Part shown: positions 23,001-35,495 of the stretch, one piece after another
Numbering within the stretch: the first letter of the stretch is position 1
How the letters are laid out: the number at the start of each line of letters is the position of its first letter
From: Tolypeutes matacus
Lineage: Eukaryota > Chordata > Mammalia > Cingulata > Chlamyphoridae
Direction: 5' to 3'
Length of the DNA: 64,000 nucleotides
Assembly: GCA_026826555.1 (NCBI GenBank)
Contig: JAKSZT010054458.1
Location: 1,395,481-1,459,480, forward strand
Position numbers and translations under genes: made by a program
Notes under the pieces: generated by a model
Seen by the model: the letters and a program-made list of their open reading frames with translations, nothing else
The model's database searches: none
Told to the model about the DNA's origin: nothing

Positions 23001-24216
23001 CCCATGTTAGCTCTTAAGTGATGGTATTATTCCACTGATACTGAAGGATATATTCTATTTCCTTTTCTTTCCCTTTTATTTAAGAGGTGAAAAAAAAAAT
23101 ACCCTCTAAACTTCTAGAAACTTGGTAGTTTTAACTCATCTAGGGTTTGGAAGGTCATACCAAGACTTGGTTTTTAAGGCTGGGTAGAAAAGGGGGTAAG
23201 CTTTGAAAAGAAAAAGAAAAAGATTGCAAAAATCTTATATTTACTGGATTCAAGTGTACAGTCTAAGTCAATATACAAACTGTTTCTTGACTATTTAGGC
23301 AAAGCAGGGCGTTGTTACATAATACAGTCTGCTGAGCATACATAGTGGACCAGCAATGGTAGAAAATGCAAATAAATTTACAAACCACGAATACATTTAT
23401 GGAGGAATGTTCCTCAGAAGGTTGTTAGTTTTGCTTTAAATAATTTATTCCATGGATTATTTCTATTTCTTTCTCTCTTAGGGAAGTTAATCACTAGATA
23501 TTATTATGCTAGGTATTCTATTTTTATGGAAAATTGTTCTCAAAAAAAATTATTTGAATTTTAATTGAGAACCTAACAAGGAAGCAGTATAGCAAAGTGG
23601 AGATGGGATCTGGAGGACAAAAGAAGAGTTTGGCCTTACACTGGAGCATGGAGAGCTCTTCACTGTTAGAGCAGAGCACATGGGCATGAATGCATGTAGG
23701 GATATAAATGCAGCACATTATTTCAGTTTATGTGAAATTACTGACACTGTGGTACTTGAGCACCTCCTCTACTTCTGCTTCCAGAGTCTTAATGCAATTT
23801 ATGATGGATGCTGTGTTTGTTCTATTACTGCATCAGTAAATAGAAATACAATGTGACTTTGTTTGAACATGATGGGAATTGTCGAAGTTTTATTCTGATT
23901 GCTTCTATTTTCTCAGTGAAATAGGAATTGAGGTTATCTACTGAAAGTGGTGATAGGGAAGGAAGTGCAAAAGATTTGAGGAGAAAGAAGGTATGAAATA
24001 GTTACCAAGTAGAGTAAAATAAATAGTATGATTGCTTGATAGAATTAAGGTCTGTTTTGATATTATTGTCTTTTAAAGATATGATTCCTTACTGTACAAT
24101 GGCAAAGCAGTTATTATAATATCTGTCCCCAATCCCACCCTGTGGTTTAACAAAGAGAAGTGACTGGCTGGTTTATTACCTAGAAGTTATTTTTAAAGCA
24201 TTGAGTGCTTTGGATA
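23001..24216. other. Unique sequence, 1.2 kb
   Basis: AT-rich; no exon or repeat recognised. Probably intron. Confidence 0.4.
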
Positions 24217-24233
24217 TCATTTTGATCTTTAAA

Positions 24234-24420
24234 TTTTTTTTTTTTTTTTTTTTTTTTAAAGATTTTATTTATTTATTCATTTATCGCCCCCTTGCTGCTT
24301 GTGCTCGCTGGGTCAGCTAACCATGCCATGCGGGCGGGCTTGCCTTCACCAGGAGGCCCCGGGAACCAAACCCGGGGCCTCCCATATGGTAAACTACTGA
24401 TTGAGCCACAGCCGCTTCCC
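24234..24420 (-). mobile_element. DAS SINE
   Basis: Perfect 17-bp target-site duplication TCATTTTGATCTTTAAA (24217-24233 and 24421-24437). Reverse A tail, 'gattttatttatttattcat', the 'gctcgctgggtcagct' block and tRNA-like head ending 'gagccacagccgcttccc'. A short deletion near 24392 removes part of the usual 'cgggagcccc'. Confidence 0.9.
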
Positions 24421-24437
24421 TCATTTTGATCTTTAAA

Positions 24438-25135
24438 GCTGGTAATATTAATTTCATATTCTTACTATAATAAAGGGACTTTAAGGCAATGTAGGTTTCT
24501 CTAAAATTTTCTTAAGTAGTGGAAAGAAATAAAAAATGGGAAGTGATTAGAAAGGAGACTGATATAAAAGTAAGGGCCAGATTAGAAAATTCTTATGGCC
24601 AACTTCTTCTAAGTAGGGGTGTTAGGAGAAATGGGAGGGTGGAATGGAGTTCCAGCTATCTAAATAAAAGATGAGGGTAGCTTGAATAAAAGTTGCATGC
24701 ATAGTGTATAGTGGGGATGAAGAAGAATGGATTTGAAAAACATTAAGGAGATAGTATGAGACAGACTTAATGACTGACTGTGGAGGTACAGAAGGAAAGG
24801 TAGAGAGAGAGGAGTCTAGGATAATATGTCCTTCTGGTCACTCTATGGATTAGGTCCAGGTTAGTTAAGATTGTCCAGACTAATGAAAACTACAGGGCTA
24901 TTTCTGCCGTATCTGAATTTTAGCGGGAAAAAAATCCTGAAAACCAAAAAATTTCCAGTGTTCAAAGAATTAAGTTATGATGGTGTGATTACAATCTGTG
25001 ATGAGGTTGACACAACACTCAGTTCAGTGAACTTCTTTAAATCAGTCATATATCAGGCTACCTATACTGCTTGCTAATAAAACTGGCATGGTATCCCAGA
25101 ATTCAAGCTGAAAAGACTCGCTTTGGTCTTGCACT
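24438..25135. other. Mixed ancient repeat and unassigned sequence
   Basis: 24540-24860 looks like the ancient dispersed repeat ('gagacagacttaatgactga', 'gaggagtctaggataatatg'). 24861-25135 has an open plus-strand frame (24871-25077) without recognised similarity. I see no splice sites or homology that would make it an exon. Confidence 0.3.
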
Positions 25136-25908
25136 GCCAACTAGCAAGCTCCCTTAAAAACCATATGCACACCAATATTCACAGCAACATTATTCACTAT
25201 TGCCAAAAGTTGGAAGCAACCCAAGTGTCCATCAATAGATGAATGGATAAGCAAAATGTGGTGTATACATACAATGGTATATTACTCAGATGTACGAAGG
25301 AATGAAATATTGACACACATGACAACATGGATGAATCTTGAAGATCTTATTGAATGAAATAAGCCAGCCACTAAAGGACAAATATTGTATGACCTCATTG
25401 ATATGACCTAAGCCTATTGAGCAGACTCACAGAGCTAGAGTATGGAAGACAGGTTATTAGGTGACAAAAAGGGACTAGAGTGGGGTGAATCAATGCTCAA
25501 TATGGGTAAAACCCATTATTAGGTGAAAGGGGGTGGTTTGGCAGTAGACGGGTATGATGGTAGTGCAGGGACATGACTGGGGTTGACAGTGCTGGAATGT
25601 GAGGGTGAGCAGGGTAGGGGTTTGGGATGGACTATCCATGAAAATGAGGGGAGGACTAGAGGAAGGAACAGGTGAACTCTGGGGATTTATTGGTCTGTGA
25701 TTGAATCTACAATGGTGGGAATGCTTTTTTTTTTTGGCAAATATGGCAGGGGAGGGTCACTAGTACAGGGTATTGGTGGTGGGGAGATATGTGGGAAAGG
25801 TGCTCCTGGGGCATGCTTCTATGGAATATGAATGTGTTCATCTTGGCATAGGATGTTATCTCAGTGGGTAAAGCCCACACAATAAACAAGAAATATTAAA
25901 CTCCTATC

Positions 25909-25985
25909 CTGCTATGTTCTCAAATAGAGGGACAAGAACATCTTGTCCTGTTATGTTCTCAAATAGAGGGACGAGAACATCTTGA
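25909..25985 (+). repeat. 39-bp tandem duplication in the L1 3'UTR
   Basis: Two nearly identical units containing TGTTCTCAAATAGAGGGAC occur with a 39-bp period (ATGTTCTC at 25914 and 25953). Each unit has an inverted pair TGTTCTC/GAGAACA that could fold into a hairpin. It produces a duplicated peptide in one ORF. Confidence 0.8.
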
Positions 25986-26960
25986 GTATATAGGCAGTGC
26001 CTAATTAAAAAATAAAACAAAACAGACCAGTATGTCAAGCCCTCATTCTTTAAAAACTGAAATTTATTGGTTGCCATAGGTTCTGACGGGGAAAGAGAGG
26101 GAGGAATGGGTAGAACATGGGGCATCTTTGGGGCATTGGGGTTGTTTTATGTTGTTCTTGCAATGATGGATACAGGCTATTATACAGTTAGTCAGAAAAT
26201 ATATGGTGCAAAAGGTAAACCATAATGTAAACGACTTACCTTGGTTAAATGGGGGAACATTTGGAAGAAATTGTTAATGTGGCTCTTCTGCCCCATTTAT
26301 TTGAACCTATAATTAGCACTATATATGTTAAATATATGTCCTAGAGATTTAAATCTTTTGGCTGTTCGTACGCTGGGTGAGCCCTGAATCTCAGCAGAGT
26401 AACAGCCAACACCTGCTCTCCAGTTCATCAGACTCACCCAGGACAATTAACAAAAGGATGATGATGGACAATGCCCATCCCAAGAAGCACAGAGTATCTG
26501 CAACTGCAAGCAAGACAGTTCCATTCATCTGCGCCATGGGACCTAAACCCCCTCTCAATCGGAAGGAGAGTGGCTATCACCATCCCAAAATCCTCAAGAT
26601 AGAGGAAGGAACAAACATAAGGGTGGAATGCAACTATGGACTAAAGTAGATTTACTATTATTCCAGTAATGGAAGAACGTGTAACACTGATATAAAGAGA
26701 GTTATAAAGAGAGAACCAGAGGTTCTGAGGGGTGGGAGTGGGAAGAAAAGGTGTAACATGACCCATTTCTGAGACATTGGAATCGTTCTGTATGATATTG
26801 CAATGATGGATACTAGCTATTATACATTTTGTCAAAACCTATAAAATTGTATGGTGTAAAGTGTAAACCATAATGTAAACTATAGATCATGTTTAGTAGC
26901 AACGCTTCAATATGTGTTCATCAATTGTAACAAATGTACCACACTAATGAAAGATGTTAA

Positions 26961-27001
26961 TGGGGGAAAGTGTGGGAGGGAGAGGGGATGGGGATATGGG
27001 G
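26961..27001 (+). promoter_or_regulatory. G-rich tract near the L1 3' end, possible G-quadruplex
   Basis: Six runs of three to five G within 41 bases, just upstream of the L1 tail. Many mammalian L1 3'UTRs carry such tracts. The minus-strand L1 at 50855-50890 has a matching C-rich complement. Folding is inferred. Confidence 0.55.
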
Positions 27002-27078
27002 ATCCCCTATATTATCAATGTAACATTTATGTAATTTAAAGCTCCTTTAAAAATGAAAACACAAAACAAAACAAAACA

Positions 27079-27570
27079 CCCTCATATTTCAATAATTCTT
27101 AAATAAATCATTTATAAGACCTTACAGAATACTTATCAAGTACCCAACACTATACTATGGGCTATTATGCTTATATAAATAATTATGCTCATGCATATAT
27201 AAATATTCATTCAACAAACGTGCCAAAAACTGCTGTTGCACTGGTGCGTGGGTGTATATACGCAGTTCACAGATGTCCGTATTATATGATCCATGTGTAC
27301 TTGTTTAGATTTTAGAACAGGCGTTCAGGCATGATTGGTTAAATCATCCGAGTCATATTTTCTAATATAATATTTTGTCCTCTGGAAGGATGATCGTGAC
27401 TATGAGGGGTACTGATTTTTAAAAATTATTCTACTCAATTAGTCTTGGTGCCTATGTCCTGGACTATGTATTCCTTTATCACCAATAGCCTTCATAATAA
27501 TTCTTAGAATGAATTGCATTTTGAAAAGTGGGTAAGACCAGAAATAAGTTTTACTAGAGGGTACTGGTAT
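27079..27570. other. Unique sequence with ancient-repeat traces
   Basis: 'attcattcaacaaacg' near 27207 resembles the start of the ancient repeat. The remainder is unrecognised. Confidence 0.3.
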
Positions 27571-28150
27571 AATTGATCCGTTTGGAATGAATTTTTATGT
27601 AAGGTGTGAGATAGGTCCCTCATCATTTTTTTTTGCATATGGATATCCAGTTGTCCTAGCACCATTTGTTGAAGAGACTATTCTTTCCCAATTGAGTGAA
27701 CTTGGCAGCTTTGTCAAAATCAAATAGCTAATGTTTGCTAGCATTTATTGAGGATTTTTGCACATATATTCATAGGTGAAATTGGTCTGTAATTTTTTTC
27801 TTGTATTATCTTTATCTGGCATACTATTAGGGTGATGTTAGCCTCACAGAATGAGTTAGGAAGTGTTCCCTACTCTTCAGTTTTGTGGAAGAGTTTAAGC
27901 AGGATTGGTATTAATTATTCTTGGAATGTTTGGTTGAATTCACCTGTGAAACCATATGGTGCTGGGCTTTTCTTTGCTGGGAGGTTTTTGATGACTGATT
28001 CAATCTCTTCACTCTCTTTTTTTGTTGTTGTTTTCAGTCTAGCTAAGTGTTTGCCATTTTATTGATTTTTTCAAAGAACTAATCTATGGTTTGGTTAATA
28101 CTCTCTATTGTTTTTTTTTATCTTTTTCATTTATTTCTGCTCCAATTTTT

Positions 28151-28578
28151 TTTTTTTATTAAAGATTTATTTATCCCCACCCCCCATTGTTTTTGGACTT
28201 GCTGTCTGCTCTGTGTCCATTCACTGTGTGTTCTTCTTTGTCTGCTTCTCTTCTCTTTAGGCAGCACCAGGAACTGATCCTGGAACCTTCTGGAGTGGGA
28301 GAGAGGTGCTCAATCTCTTGTGCCACCTCAGCTCCCTGGTCTGCTGCATCTCTTATTGTCTCTCCTCAGTGTCACTTTTTGTTGTGTCATATTGCTGCTC
28401 CAGGTCTCTGCTCGGGCCAGCACTCCTGCGCGGGCCAGCACTCCGCACGGGCCAGCTCACTGCGTGGGCCAGCTCACCAAATGTGCCAGCTTGCCTTCAC
28501 CAGGAGCCCTGGGAATCGAACCCTGGATCCCCTATATGGCAGACAGGAACCCAATTGCTTGAGCCACATCCGCTTCCC
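28151..28578 (-). mobile_element. Dimeric DAS SINE with 17-bp spacer repeats
   Basis: First tRNA-like head near 28262-28345 ('ggaactgatcctgg' in the B-box position), second near 28500-28576 ('gggaatcgaaccctgg', 'gagccacatccgcttccc'). Between them GGGCC(A)GC units recur at 28414, 28432, 28449 and 28466, a 17-18-bp period. Flanks CTGCTCCAATTTTT and CTGCTCTAATCTTT form an imperfect duplication in L1 ORF2. Confidence 0.85.
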
Positions 28579-29502
28579 TCTGCTCTAATCTTTATTTCTT
28601 TTCTTCTCCTTGCTTTGGGTTTAGTTTGCTGTTATTTTTCTAGGTCCGCCAGGTATGCAGTTAGGTCTTTGATTTTAGCCTTTTCTTTATTAATGTAAGC
28701 ATTTAGGGCTATAAATTTCCCTCTGATGATTACCTTTGCTTCATCCCATAAGTTTTGATACGTTATATTCTTGTTTTCATTCATCTCAAGATATTTACTG
28801 ATTTCCTTTGTGATTTCTTCTTTGAACCATTGATTAAGAGTGTGGTATTTAACTTCCACATATTTGTGGATTTTCCAGTTCTCTGCCTATTATTGATTTC
28901 CAGCTTCATTTGATTGTGATTAGGGAAATCCTTTGTATAATTGCAACCTTTTAAAATTTATTGAGCCTTACTTTGTGACCCAACATGTGGTCTATCCTGG
29001 AGAATGATCCAAGTGCACCTGAATGTATTTCCTGCTGTTTGGGGTGCAATGTTCTATGCGTGTCTATTAAGTCTAGTTCATATATCACATTATTCAAGTT
29101 GTTTCCTTACTGATCTTCTGTTTAAATGTTCTATCTCTTGATAAAAGTGGTGTATTGAAGTCTCCAACTATTATTGTAGAGGTATCTATTTCTACCTTCA
29201 GTTTTCCCAGTGTTTGCCTTATGGGGCACTGTGGTTAGGTGTACATAGATTTAAGATTGTTATTTCCTTTTGGTGAATTGACCCTTTGATTAATAGAAAG
29301 TGTCCTTCTTTGTCTCTTGTAACAGCTATTAGTATAGCTACCCCAGCTCTCTTTTGGTTACCATTTCTATGGATCATCTTTTCCCATCCTTTCATTTCCA
29401 ACCCATTTGTGTCTTTGGGTCTAAGGTAAGTCTCTTGTAAACTACATAGATGGATTGTTCTTTTTTATCCATTATGCTAATCTGTGTCTTTTGATTGGGG
29501 AA

Positions 29503-30105
29503 TGTGGCAGTTTGGTATGGTTTATGAATTCCAAAAATAGATATTGGATTGTGTTTATAAACTGGTCTGTTTCTCTGGATGTATTAGATTGTATTAGAGT
29601 CAGAGGTTTCACTTTTACTTCATTAAACCAAGATTAGGGTGACTTGGTTTGAGTCTCCACCCCCTGCCCCTCCTCCCCCCTTGTGGGCTATATAAACAGA
29701 TGCTCAATCAAAGACAGGGACGTAAACACACAGAGAGGGAGAACACAGAGAGTTTAGTTTTGGATGCTGAAGCTCTGGGGAGACAGCTGAGCTGTTTGCC
29801 AGAGCCCTGAACAGCTGAGAAAGTGTGGAAAGATGAGCTCCAGGGAAAGAGGCGAGCCTTATGCTAGCCTACAGGTGAGATTGGAAGAAGCTGGGACCAC
29901 TGAGCCTTAGGTAGAAGAGGGAGGTTGAGCCCTCAAAGAGACCAGCAGCCATCTTGCTCCAACATGTGGCAAAAGACTTTGGTAAGGGAAGTAACTTACT
30001 TGTTATGGTCTTGTGACTGTAAGCTTCTACCCTAAATAAATACTCTTTATAAAAGCCAACAGATTCTAGTATTTTGCATCAGCACCTCTTTGGCTGACTA
30101 ATACA
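29503..30105 (+). mobile_element. Solo LTR, MaLR/ERVL-like (family 2)
   Basis: TGTGGCAGTTTGG to GACTAATACA, 603 bp, flanked by GGGAA and GGGAG (4/5 of a five-base duplication). TATATAAAC near 29689 and AATAAA at 30035 are about 345 bp apart, marking the U3 and R parts. Inserted in L1 ORF2, whose sentence 'ttgattgggga...gggagtttaaccc' resumes exactly after it. Confidence 0.85.
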
Positions 30106-30235
30106 GGGAGTTTAACCCATTATCAATCAGTGTTAGTACTGTAAAGGCAGTATTTACTTCTGCCATTTTGTACTTTGGTTTTTTATATTCCTTACATATA
30201 TATTTTAAAATGTGTTAGGTTTTTATTGCTTTTAT

Positions 30236-30565
30236 TTATCAATAAAATAAATACTTGCTACATAAAGCTTTCTTGCCTGAAATTATAAATATATTGTACA
30301 GGGTTAAAGAATGAATTTTTCTATTGAATGTGTGTACGATTTAGCTTTGTAAAAAACAATTTTTTTTCATTATCATGTAGCATTTATAAAGATATCTTAA
30401 GATTTCAAATCTAAGAAATTTATGGTAAGAGTTTAAAAAACTGCATTAGTTATGGTACACTTTTAAATATTAATATACACATATTCCATAACCTGAATCT
30501 ATTTAACATGAACATTAGTCTTTTTTTCTGTTGTTTTTGTTTTCCTATAATATGACTTTGTAGAG
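30236..30565. other. Unique AT-rich sequence
   Basis: No gene or repeat recognised. Confidence 0.35.
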
Positions 30566-30761
30566 CAGAGGTTCTCAATTGGGGTGACTGGCCCCCAAGG
30601 GACATCTGGCAATGTCTGGCATTATTTTGGTTGTCACAACTAGGGGAGAAGTGTGATACTGGCATCTAATGGATACTGCTAAATATCCTACAGTGCACAG
30701 ATAGCTCCCAAAATATTTGTCTGGCCCTGAATGTCAACAGTGTCAAGGTGAAGAGACCCTG
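30566..30761 (+). mobile_element. MER5A, hAT-Charlie DNA transposon relic
   Basis: CAGAGGTTCTCAAT start and GAGACCCTG end are degenerate terminal inverted repeats. 'gacatctggcaatgtctgg' and 'ttggttgtcacaactagggg' are hallmark MER5A text. Flanked by TTGTAGAG and TTATAGAG, a 7/8 match to the 8-bp duplication expected for hAT. Non-autonomous; the short minus-strand ORF here is not a gene. Confidence 0.85.
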
Positions 30762-31504
30762 TTATAGAGTACAACCCAATTTTCATTTTATGAATAGCCC
30801 CTCTGTCCACTGTAATTCTGAAAGCACATACTTGCTAATTGCCAAGACTTAATTAAAAAAGACTTAACCTAATCAATATAAATGCCTGCTCATTACCAAA
30901 AGTAATGATTAACTTTAAATATCAAATGATATTTCAGAATGATTAAATCACAAAATCAACTTAGAATGACAGACATTAGGATATCTACCATTTAATTTCC
31001 CTAGAATCTGCCTTACTAATTTAATCCATTGATGCTGAAAGTTAATTGGCACTGTTTTGAGGTAGCCAAGCAAATAGTTTCTTCATACATTTTCCTGGAC
31101 CATGATTAAAAAATAACAACAATAACAATGATATATAAAACATCTGGCAAATAGCAAAGTGCTCTATAAGTGTTCTGAAAATGTTTATCACAACAATATC
31201 AACAATGAAAAGCTTCACTTAATTTGTTCAAATTTATCATGAGCATGCTTTTCATGAGAATTTACTTATGTTCTCTCTATTTTACAATGTCTCATACATA
31301 TCTTCTTTTACAAAGAACAGTGTGTATATATGGGAAATATGATATAAAGTTAAGAAGTCAGTCGGCTTTTCCACCCAAATTCTAGATGTAAAAGTATCAA
31401 TGTATCAAATGAGTTTTCCTAATAGAGAGCCAAATTAAAAAGTCATCATTCTAAGTTTACTATATAGAAATTCTCAGTACTTTATAAATCTTTAATCCCC
31501 ACTT
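30762..31504. other. Unassigned sequence, partly possible IDI1 pseudogene 3'UTR
   Basis: AT-rich, no ORF. The right end abuts the IDI1 pseudogene stop and could be its retroposed 3'UTR. I cannot confirm this, and no A tail was located. Confidence 0.3.
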
Positions 31505-32445
<941 letters not shown>

Positions 32446-32732
32446 TCAGTTGCTGAACCTGGAGATGAGAAGGCTGTCTTACATCTTTTCTTTTCATCTT
32501 TTTTCCATTATTGCAGCCTTCTTTTCTGTACAGCTGATCTTTTGTGATATATCTGACTGATCACTTTCTCATTTTTGTTTCTGAATATTTTTAAGATAAT
32601 TTCTTTGTGGTTTCCACAAACTACATGTATAACCTACTAATTTGAAAAGACACCGACATAACTTCAATAGCTTACACATGCTCTGCTCCCATATTTTTGT
32701 TTATGTTGTTTTTGACCCACATTACCTTTATT
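32446..32732. other. Unassigned sequence between pseudogene and SINE
   Basis: AT-rich with no recognised gene. It may be part of the L1 seen again after 33217, because the SINE at 32733 splits continuous sequence. Confidence 0.3.
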
Positions 32733-33216
32733 TTTTAAAGATTTATTTTTATTTATTTATCTCTCCCCACCCCCTCATTGTTTGCACTTGCTGTGTCTGT
32801 TCATCTTCTTTTTGTTTCTTTAGGAGGAGGAACTGGGAACCGAACCCAGGACCTCCGATATGGGAGGGAAGTGCCTAATCGCTTAAGCCACCTCCATTCC
32901 CTGCTTTGTTGTGTCTCTTCTTATGTTTTGCCTCTTGTTGCATCATCTTGTTGTTCAGCTCACCATGCCTACTCATTGCGCCAGCTTACTGTCCTACTTG
33001 TCCTCTTTCAGGAAGCATCAGGAACCTCTGCTCTCTGCTTTGTGTCTCTCAATATGTTTTTCTTTTTGTGTCTCGTTGTGTCATCTTGTTGTGTCAGCTT
33101 GCTGCACCTGCCCATCGCACCAGTTCGCTGTTTTCTTTAGGAGGCACCAGGAACCAAACCATGGACATTCCACGTGGTAGGCTGGAGCCCAACTGCTTAA
33201 GCCACATCTGCTTCCC
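32733..33216 (-). mobile_element. Dimeric DAS SINE
   Basis: Two tRNA-like heads in reverse: 32820-32900 ('gggaaccgaacccagg', 'taagccacctccattccc') and 33135-33214 ('ggaaccaaaccatgg', 'taagccacatctgcttcccc'). Flanks CACATTACCTTTATTTT and CACGTTACCTCTTTATATTTT are a diverged duplication. The spacer has less repeat structure than the copies at 28151 and 61132. Confidence 0.85.
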
Positions 33217-33229
33217 CACGTTACCTCTT

Positions 33230-35495
33230 TATATTTTGCATATCTATTATCAGGAAATATGACTTTTTAAAAATACATTACATTGCACAATTTTATAGGT
33301 TTTAACAAAATATATCATGGCTTGTATCTGTCACTGCAATGTCATGCCGAATGATTCCAACATCTCAGAAATGCCCCATGTCACAACTATTCTTCCCTCT
33401 CCCTCCCCTCAGAACCTCTGGTGGCCACTCTCTGACTATTCTTATTCAACTTTATTCTAACTTTTATAGGAATTAAAGATTAGATATTGAAGATAAGTAC
33501 TACTGGGTTTTGCATTTACTTATTTGGTTACTTTTACTGAAGATCTTCACTTCTTCACAGTTCCAAGCTACTCTCTCCTGTGTTTTCCTTTCAACCTGAA
33601 GAACTCCCTTTAGCAATTCTTGTAAGGCAGGTCTTTTGGTGATGAACTCTCTCAGTTTGTGTTCATCTGTGAATGTTTATAACTCCCCCTCATTTTTAAA
33701 GGGCAATTTGGCCGGATAAAGAATTTTTGCCTCTCACCTTCATGGTATCTAATGAATCTAATGAGAAATCAGCACTTAGCCTTATTGAAGATCCCTTGTA
33801 TGTGATGAATAGTTTTCTCTTGCTGCTTTCAGAATTCCATTTTTATCTTTGGCATTTGACATTCTGATTAGTATGTGTCTCACAGCAGGTCTATTAGTGT
33901 TTATCCTGTTTGGAGAACGTTGCACTTCTTGAATGTATATTATATTTATGTGTTTCATAAGAGTTGGGAAGTTTTTGGCCATTATTTCTTAAAATATTCT
34001 GTCTCATTTCCCTTCTCTTCTTCTGGACTCACACGATGCATATGTTGGTATGTTTCATGCTGTCACTCAAGTCCCTTAGACACTGCTTATTTTTTTCTAT
34101 TCTTTTCTCTATGTGTTCTTCTGACGTGATTTCGATTTTCCTGTCTTCTAGTCTGCTGATTCTTTTTTCTGCCTTTTGAAATCTGCTACTGTATGCCTCT
34201 AGTGTAGTACAATAGTGTAGGCACTTATTGTGCCTTTCATCTCCATAATTTTTATGTTTCTTTTTAAACTTTCAAATTCTTCTGTTTGCTCACATATTGT
34301 CTTCCTAATATCCTTTAGATCTAGACCCACCATTAGTTTACTTCTATCTATGTTTTCCTTTATCTCCTTAAATTGACTTAGGAGATTTGTTTGAACTTCT
34401 TTGATTAGTTGTTTCAAAGTCTGTGTTTCCTCTGAAGTTTTATTTTGTTCCTGTGACTGAGCCATATCTTCCTATTTCTTAGTATGTCGTGTAATTTTTT
34501 GCTGATGCCTGGGCACTGATTATTTTGATATAATAACTCTGAATAAAAGTTTCTTCATCTTACCTACGGTTTTATTTTAGTTTGGCTATGTGCTAAGGCT
34601 TATATTTTATGCTTTTCCAACTTATACTGGACTTTTAGAGTAGCCAGTGTTTGTTCAGATTTTCTCAGTTCTTCTGCACCCGATTCTTGCCCTGAACAAA
34701 CAGTACAACTTTTAAGAGTGCCCTTTTATGTGTAATTGTTTCATTTCCAGGAGAAAGCTTTTATTCTTCTGCTCCTTCTCTGGGAATCGTGATCTGTTCT
34801 GTTCGTTTTTGTGCAGAATTTTCTCCCCAGCTCCTATGATTTGTTTAACTGCTCTTCCTTACTCTGTGTCCCCTTTTCATTACACATTTCAGTTGTGGGA
34901 CCTGTCCTGCCTTAGAGCCATTCAGTTTCTGCCTCCCCCCGGCCCCCCCCCCCACCTTTCTTCCTGTGAAGCTTTTTTTGGTCTCTGGCTACTCACCTGT
35001 TAGGGTATCCTGCCCCAGGGAGCCATATGGGATCTATGTTCAAAAAAAAAATTTTTTTTTTTGTTCTTGTTTAGGTGATCCAGCAATCTGATACTGGGTT
35101 GGGTGTGTGCACCTTTTGCCCAACCCTTGTGTTCCACCCTGGGTCTCTTCAGACTTGGGTCCCTATGCCTGGATATGCATGGGGTTCTAACTAGCTCTAA
35201 GGTCTGAATCCACAGCAGGTGGGACTCTGGCTGTGGTGCCTCTGTGTGACTCTCAATCTGCGTGTGGCCGAGTGAGGATGAAGGGATTTGGACTGGCAAG
35301 TCCAAGTTGCAGATCTTCTACCTTTTATATTTTGGTGGTTGTTTTTTTTTTTTTTTTAAGTCTTTTCATCCTTTGTGGAGTCTTTCTCCAATCTCTATTA
35401 TTGTTCAGAATTCCAAGCAAGTGGATTTGTTCTTTTATTAGTTGTTTCTGTGGGGAGACTTTCCCAGGGTATATCTTAGGTTGCCATGTTGATCA
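33230..35495 (-). mobile_element. L1 with 3'UTR joined to ORF1 (ORF2 absent)
   Basis: 33270-33440 is L1 3'UTR matching the complement of 26750-26930 ('ttccaacatctcagaaatg', 'cagaacctctgg'). It is followed within about 150 bp by ORF1. The ORF1 start Met is at 34465, beginning MAQSQEQNKTSEETQTLKQL with a coiled-coil register (34199-34465). The C-terminal domain lies at 33782-33982 (NFPTLMKHIN, RMSNAKDK). The 5'UTR extends to about 35495, where a reversed CAACATGGC YY1-like motif marks the 5' end. No ORF2 lies between 3'UTR and ORF1: either a deletion or a half-LINE family. ORF1 has frameshifts. Confidence 0.7.

Larger units (their letters stand above)
25136..27078 (+). mobile_element. L1 ORF2 tail and long 3'UTR, plus strand
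   Basis: 25136-25430 is the typical L1 ORF2/3'UTR junction ('ccaagtgtccatcaatagat', 'gaatggataa'). The long 3'UTR ends in an A-rich tail at about 27050-27078. Its terminal block 'atgaaagatgttaat' followed by a G-rich tract is shared with the minus-strand L1 end at 50790-50910. 5'-truncated. ORFs within it have no known function. Confidence 0.75.
27571..30235 (-). mobile_element. L1 ORF2 remnant (reverse transcriptase to endonuclease)
   Basis: Minus-strand ORF2. From right to left: endonuclease (the ORF at 29219-29401 shows a GNQKRAGVAIL motif typical of L1 ORF2p), then the linker at 28632-28859 (TYQNLWDEAK and IRGKFIALNAYI, diagnostic of L1), then reverse transcriptase N-terminal sequence to about 27722, and an ORF2 C-terminal piece at 27571-27720. 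The catalytic FADD segment lies in the gap and is missing. Interrupted by a dimeric DAS SINE and an LTR. Confidence 0.8.

Noticed and set aside
24871..25077. 68-codon plus-strand ORF
   Set aside because: No recognised domain or splice signals; kept only as unassigned sequence.
28404..28490. Regular short repeats reminiscent of a small CRISPR array
   Set aside because: Direct GGGCCAGC units of 17-18 bp without spacers, inside a SINE in a mammalian genome.
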